Shown here in pieces: positions 43,820 through 47,301 of a stretch of 47,301 nucleotides of DNA. The DNA comes from Clostridia bacterium. Lineage in GTDB: Bacteria; Bacillota; Clostridia; Lachnospirales; Cellulosilyticaceae. The position numbers were made by a program, and so were the translations under genes. The stretch's first letter is position 1. Every line of letters begins with the position of its first letter. The notes under the pieces are model-generated. The model did no database searches. It was given only the letters and a program-made list of their open reading frames with translations, and was not told the DNA's origin. The DNA is taken from positions 1-47,301 of the forward strand of contig JAQSYC010000025.1 in the NCBI GenBank assembly GCA_029256345.1, given 5' to 3'.

Positions 43820-44269
43820 ATGTTTAAATTTGAACTTGATTCAGTTCTTTCACTTAAAGAAAAACTAGAAGATGCTAAAAAAAGAGAATTAGGCCTAGCT
43901 AATAGACATAAAGAACAGCTAGAATTTAAAAAAAATACATTGATTGAAGAGCACCAAGTTGTTTATAGCCAAATCAAAACCAATAGCAGTAAACAAGTTA
44001 ATATACGAGAAGTGAAAGTCCTTAATCAATATTCAACGTATGTTAATCAGCAAATTAAACAAACAGAAGTTCGTATCAATAACGCCCGAAAAGTTGTAGA
44101 AAAAAAACGTGATGAGCTGCTTAGTGCCGTAAAGGAACGTCAAATATTAGATAATCTAAAAGAAATTAAGCTGGAACAATATAGAGAAGAAACAAAAAAG
44201 ATAGAGCAGCTTTTACTTGATGAAACAGTAAGTTACAAATACGGTGTACTAAAAAAGGGGGATGAATAA
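43820..44269 (+). CDS. fliJ: Flagellar export chaperone FliJ
   Basis: 149 residues, nearly all coiled coil, beginning MFKFELDSVLSLKEKLEDAK as FliJ does. It is the central stalk of the FliI hexamer and escorts chaperones. The ATG at 43820 follows AGGAGAG; a longer form would overlap fliI. The next gene starts directly at its stop codon. The identification rests on the N-terminal pattern, coiled-coil nature and position after fliI. Confidence 0.9.
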   Translation: MFKFELDSVLSLKEKLEDAKKRELGLANRHKEQLEFKKNTLIEEHQVVYSQIKTNSSKQVNIREVKVLNQYSTYVNQQIKQTEVRINNARKVVEKKRDELLSAVKERQILDNLKEIKLEQYREETKKIEQLLLDETVSYKYGVLKKGDE

Positions 44270-45010
44270 ATGGCTAATAAAAATGAAAAACCAGTTAAAA
44301 CAGAGACTGTAGATTCCCCAATAAAACGTAAAAAACATAAAAAGAGAAATGGGCTCTTTATTGGTCTTGGCATTTTAATAGTCCTAGTTCTTATGGGTAT
44401 TGTATTTAGAAATCAAATCAGTGCTTATCTGGGTAATGTCCTAAAAGATGTACCTATAGCTAATGAATTTTTCAAACAAGAGACAGATCCCTATAAGCTA
44501 TTGACTAAACAGCAGCTTGTGACGCAGCTGGAGCAAAAAACAGCAGAGCAAGAAGCACTTAGCCAAACACTGACAGAACTGCAACAAGAAAAGAGTAGTT
44601 TAGAAGAAAAAATAACTGCTTTAAAAGAATATGAGGCTAAATATGCAGAATTTATAAGTCAGAAACAAGCGTGGGATGAAACGATTGCACGAACAGACCC
44701 ACAGATGTTTTTAGAGCAATTTGAAAAAATGTATCCTGATACGATGGAAGCAATATATAGGGATCTTAAAATAGATGATATACTTACAAAAGAGCAAAAG
44801 GAGTTTTCAAACACTGTGGCTCAGATGGAGGAAGAACAGGCAGCGAAGGCATTGGAGGCACTAATAACCACCGATACTGAACTGATTAAACAAATTTTTG
44901 AAGGCATGAAACAAGAAAGAAAATCATTAATACTCAGTAGTATGCAATCAGAAAATGCGGCAGTAGTGATTAAGCTATTATCACCAGACGGGGTTCAAAA
45001 TGATGAATAA
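44270..45010 (+). CDS. ylxF: MotE/YlxF-like membrane protein of the flagellar operon
   Basis: 246 residues. A short Lys-rich cytoplasmic N-terminus (KRKKHKKRN) and one membrane helix (about 28-46, GLFIGLGILIVLVLMGIVF) are followed by a coiled coil (about 78-130) and a C-terminal MgtE-N-like helical domain (MYPDTMEAIYRDL, MEEEQAAKALEAL, EGMKQERKSLILSSM). The position between fliJ and fliK is that of ylxF in Bacillus. MotE proteins help the stator or motor work in some bacteria; the exact role here is inferred. Confidence 0.8.
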   Translation: MANKNEKPVKTETVDSPIKRKKHKKRNGLFIGLGILIVLVLMGIVFRNQISAYLGNVLKDVPIANEFFKQETDPYKLLTKQQLVTQLEQKTAEQEALSQTLTELQQEKSSLEEKITALKEYEAKYAEFISQKQAWDETIARTDPQMFLEQFEKMYPDTMEAIYRDLKIDDILTKEQKEFSNTVAQMEEEQAAKALEALITTDTELIKQIFEGMKQERKSLILSSMQSENAAVVIKLLSPDGVQNDE

Positions 45011-45022
45011 GGGGGGATATAA

Positions 45023-46306
45023 ATGAATAACGCAAGTATCGATATGCTTATGCCAAAGGCAAAGGACATCAAGTCAGAGGCTATAGGGGTTAAATCTTCT
45101 GATAAAACAGTAAGAGAAAATGAAAATACTTTTAACAATGAGCTATCAAAAGTGAAAACTAAAAGTAAGGATACAAAGGTTGCCAAAAGTATGATCAAAG
45201 ACAATACAAAAGATCTTTTAGTAAAAAAATCAGTTGATATAAAAAAGCTTGAGGATATGCAGGATGAGCAAGCTATTTGTAATACTATTCTTACACTTAT
45301 TCAGGATGTCTTGCAAATATCGGTTGAAGATATTGAACAGATTTTAGGAGAAATGAATATTGAACCAACAGATTTGCTTAACCAGGATACATTTAAAGAG
45401 TTCTTAACATATGCCTATCCTGTGCTTAATGAAAATGAGTTATTATTTAATGAGCATAACTTAAAAGACATCAGCAAATTATTTGCAAAACTTGAACAAA
45501 TCAATGAATTATTAAGTGATGGAGAAAGCAATATCTTAATCGAAAAGCTTGTAATACAAGATGAAGTGATTCAAACAACGGTGACAAAAGTGGAGAGTGA
45601 ACTGCAAACTACTGAGCCCAGTACAGAGGAGCCGATGACGCTATCTCCGGAAAGCATTCAAGCTGCTGTGAAAAATAGTTTATCAAATCAACAGTCAGCA
45701 AGGACGGCACCCACGGATGAAACAGTTTTGGAGAGTAATTTATCGGAAGAAGGATTTTTGAGCACTAAGCAAATGGGATTAGGGTTAACAACGCCTATAC
45801 AGGCATTTAACAGTATTATACATTCAAAATCATGGGGCATGCAGGAGGGAACAACCAACAACAGTATGTCAAGATTTATTCAGGATAATTCTTTGAGTAG
45901 TCAAATTATTAATAAAATAGATGCAACAAACCTAGGAAACTATAAAGAAATTACGATGGAGCTTTCACCCAAAGAACTTGGGAACTTGTCCATTAAATTA
46001 GCAGAGACTAATGGTGTTATTGTAGCAAATATTCGTGTAGATAATGAGAAAACAAAAGAATTGTTATTAAGTGAAATGGCACAGCTTAAACAAACCTTGG
46101 AAGCGCAGGGATTGTCTGTCAGTGATGTTAAAGTAGATGTAAGGCAAAACCCGCATCAGTCTGAGATGGAGAAGCAAAAGCAAAAGTCAGCTAAACGTAT
46201 ACAGGAACTTATTGATAAACACTTGACAGAAACTGAAGAAATAAGTATGCAGCTAGATGAAAGTACAGGTGAAGTGGTCGAAACAGAAGTAAACTATATG
46301 GTCTAA
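45023..46306 (+). CDS. fliK: Flagellar hook-length control protein FliK
   Basis: 427 residues. A low-complexity, Asn/Ser/Thr/Glu-rich N-terminal ruler part (about 1-290) is followed by the conserved FliK C-terminal domain: EITMELSPKELGNLSIKLAE, then GVIVANIRVDNEKTKELLL and LKQTLEAQGLSVSDVKVDV. The protein measures the hook and switches export from hook to filament substrates. GGGGGGAT precedes the ATG; flgD follows after 14 bp. Confidence 0.9.
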   Translation: MNNASIDMLMPKAKDIKSEAIGVKSSDKTVRENENTFNNELSKVKTKSKDTKVAKSMIKDNTKDLLVKKSVDIKKLEDMQDEQAICNTILTLIQDVLQISVEDIEQILGEMNIEPTDLLNQDTFKEFLTYAYPVLNENELLFNEHNLKDISKLFAKLEQINELLSDGESNILIEKLVIQDEVIQTTVTKVESELQTTEPSTEEPMTLSPESIQAAVKNSLSNQQSARTAPTDETVLESNLSEEGFLSTKQMGLGLTTPIQAFNSIIHSKSWGMQEGTTNNSMSRFIQDNSLSSQIINKIDATNLGNYKEITMELSPKELGNLSIKLAETNGVIVANIRVDNEKTKELLLSEMAQLKQTLEAQGLSVSDVKVDVRQNPHQSEMEKQKQKSAKRIQELIDKHLTETEEISMQLDESTGEVVETEVNYMV

Positions 46307-46320
46307 AGGAGGGATAAGAT

Positions 46321-47174
46321 ATGGCAGCAGTCAATTTAGTAACATCAGAAAGTGATTATTTAAAAGTAAGTGCTGAAAGAACAACGCAAAGTGCATTAGA
46401 TAAAGATGCAGTGATTATTTAAAAGTAAGTGCTGAAAGAACAACGCAAAGTGCATTAGATAAAGATGCTTTTATGAATCTATTGGTGACACAGATGAAGT
46501 ATCAAGATCCACTTAATCCTATGGATAATCAGGAAATGATGGCACAGCTGGCACAATTTACCGCAGTGGAGCAAATGATGAATGTGGCTCAAACGGTAGA
46601 AAAACAGCTGGCCAATGGCATGATAGGCAAACATGTCTCTTATCAATATGACAACACTGAGACTGGCCAAACAGAGTATCTTGTTGGAAAAGTAGATTAT
46701 GTCAAAACCAGCGGTGGTGATACGCTACTTGGAATAGGGGATCATGAGATTGGTGTAAAGGATGTTCTGCAGGTAATAGACTCTGCCAACATCCAGTCTA
46801 ATACGTCAGCTTATGAATTGATTGGTAAAACTGTTCAGGGTCTTATTACACAAAAAGATGCTGAGGGTGTAGAAGAAGATGTTGTTATTGAAGGTGAAGT
46901 ACAAGGAATCCGTATGAAAGATGAAGTCCCATTCCTTGTGATTGGAACAGGCACCAATAAAGTGGAGATTGATTTTAACGATGTACAAAATATCGTTGAA
47001 AAACCAACCATTACTGGAAGAAAAATAAGTGCAACCCTGACGGATGAAGATGGCAACGAACAAACTGTGACAGGTATAGCAGAATATATAAAAATCACAA
47101 AAGCAGGCACTTATGTTTATGTAGATGGACAGTTTGTAGAGTTTGAAGATATTGAAACAGTTGAAAATCAATAG
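46321..47174 (+). pseudogene. flgD: Hook-cap scaffold FlgD, interrupted by an exact 59-bp tandem duplication
   Basis: Reading from the ATG at 46321 (AAGGAGGG upstream) gives MAAVNLVTSESDYLKVSAER... as far as LDKDA, then VII and a TAA inside the second repeat copy. If one 59-bp copy is removed, the frame continues as LDKDAFMNLLVTQMKYQDP, the classical FlgD start, and runs to 47174 with a complete C-terminal region. The 233-residue downstream part could only be made from an internal ATG at 46473, which has no ribosome binding site. FlgD caps the growing hook, so the state shown should be non-motile. Copies are 46351-46409 and 46410-46468. Confidence 0.92.
46351..46468. repeat. Exact 59-bp direct tandem repeat inside flgD
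   Basis: The copies at 46351-46409 and 46410-46468 are identical base for base and abut directly. The flanks do not extend the match. As 59 is not a multiple of 3, the second copy shifts the frame and brings in a stop. Confidence 0.98.
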
Positions 47175-47210
47175 TAAAACTATTTATAAAAACAGAGGAG
47201 GCAGATAGTT

Positions 47211-47301
47211 ATGATGAGATCAATGTTTTCTGGCGTATCAGGTCTTAGAGTACACCAGACAAGAATGGATGTTATAGGTAATAATATAGCCAATGTTAAT
47301 A
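47211..47301 (+). CDS. flgE: Flagellar hook protein FlgE, cut by the window end
   Basis: The first 30 codons are visible: MMRSMFSGVSGLRVHQTRMD then VIGNNIANVN, the N-terminal helix signature of hook and rod proteins. AGAGGAGG lies before the ATG (9 nt). The place after flgD favours FlgE over FlgF or FlgG, which share this motif. Confidence 0.85.
   Translation, partial: MMRSMFSGVSGLRVHQTRMDVIGNNIANVN

Noticed and set aside
46473..47174. A separate functional gene starting at the internal ATG of flgD
   Set aside because: No ribosome binding site precedes it, and the true FlgD start is plainly restored by removing one repeat copy.
1..47301. tRNA or rRNA genes, CRISPR arrays, insertion sequences, prophage or toxin-antitoxin modules
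   Set aside because: Looked for by eye; no cloverleaf, regular spaced repeats, transposase or integrase motifs were found.

Overview
The window reads as chromosome of a low-GC, motile, spore-former-related anaerobic clostridium. The evidence is AT-rich coding with strong AGGAGG-type ribosome binding sites, a NADH-linked [FeFe] hydrogenase operon, a clostridial-type flgB-to-flgE flagellar operon behind a cyclic-di-GMP-I riboswitch, a T-box leader, a Gram-positive LexA box and a SpoIIM-like gene. A GH94 phosphorylase and glycogen branching enzyme suggest a polysaccharide user. A relative of Cellulosilyticum within Lachnospirales is my guess from gene content only; no rRNA is present to confirm it.

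Layout. 1-4.4 kb: 3' part of a GH94 disaccharide phosphorylase, a convergent TSUP permease, a small Zn-ribbon-like protein, a DUF2238-like membrane protein and an unknown protein. 4.4-8.9 kb: an ABC-F ATPase, a four-domain S1 protein and a coiled-coil membrane protein. 8.9-12 kb: a T-box leader, a small membrane protein and valS, which is broken by a short deletion that removes the KMSKS loop. 12.1-14.9 kb: a P-type Ca2+-ATPase. 15.0-19.5 kb: hydCBA plus a [2Fe-2S] ferredoxin-like protein, behind two abutting Rex-like operators. 19.6-23.9 kb: an unknown gene divergent from glgB, a 64-bp perfect inverted repeat, and two small translationally coupled genes. 23.9-26.5 kb: argG-argH on the minus strand, with argG broken by a short deletion. 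26.7-33.8 kb: a YesL-like protein, a YHS protein, cinA, recA with its own LexA-boxed promoter, RNase Y and purB with PurR-type boxes. 33.8-37.2 kb: an SPFH/NfeD pair on the minus strand, then proC, a NUDIX hydrolase and a SpoIIM-like gene. 37.3-47.3 kb: the flagellar operon flgB-flgC-fliE-fliF-fliG-fliH-fliI-fliJ-ylxF-fliK-flgD-flgE (flgE cut by the window end), with flgD disrupted by an exact 59-bp tandem duplication.

How the genes work together. Regulation is unusually legible: tRNA-Val charging (T-box), NADH/NAD+ (Rex), DNA damage (LexA), purines (PurR), arginine (ARG-like palindromes, weaker) and cyclic-di-GMP (riboswitch plus terminator) each have a recognisable site in front of the expected gene.

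The main oddity is three small frame-breaking indels in otherwise well conserved genes: about -91 nt in valS, about -64 nt in argG and +59 nt in flgD. They may be assembly errors or real lesions; only the flgD one is the kind of change that could revert by slippage and so act as an on/off switch. I do not see a clearly new multi-gene system.
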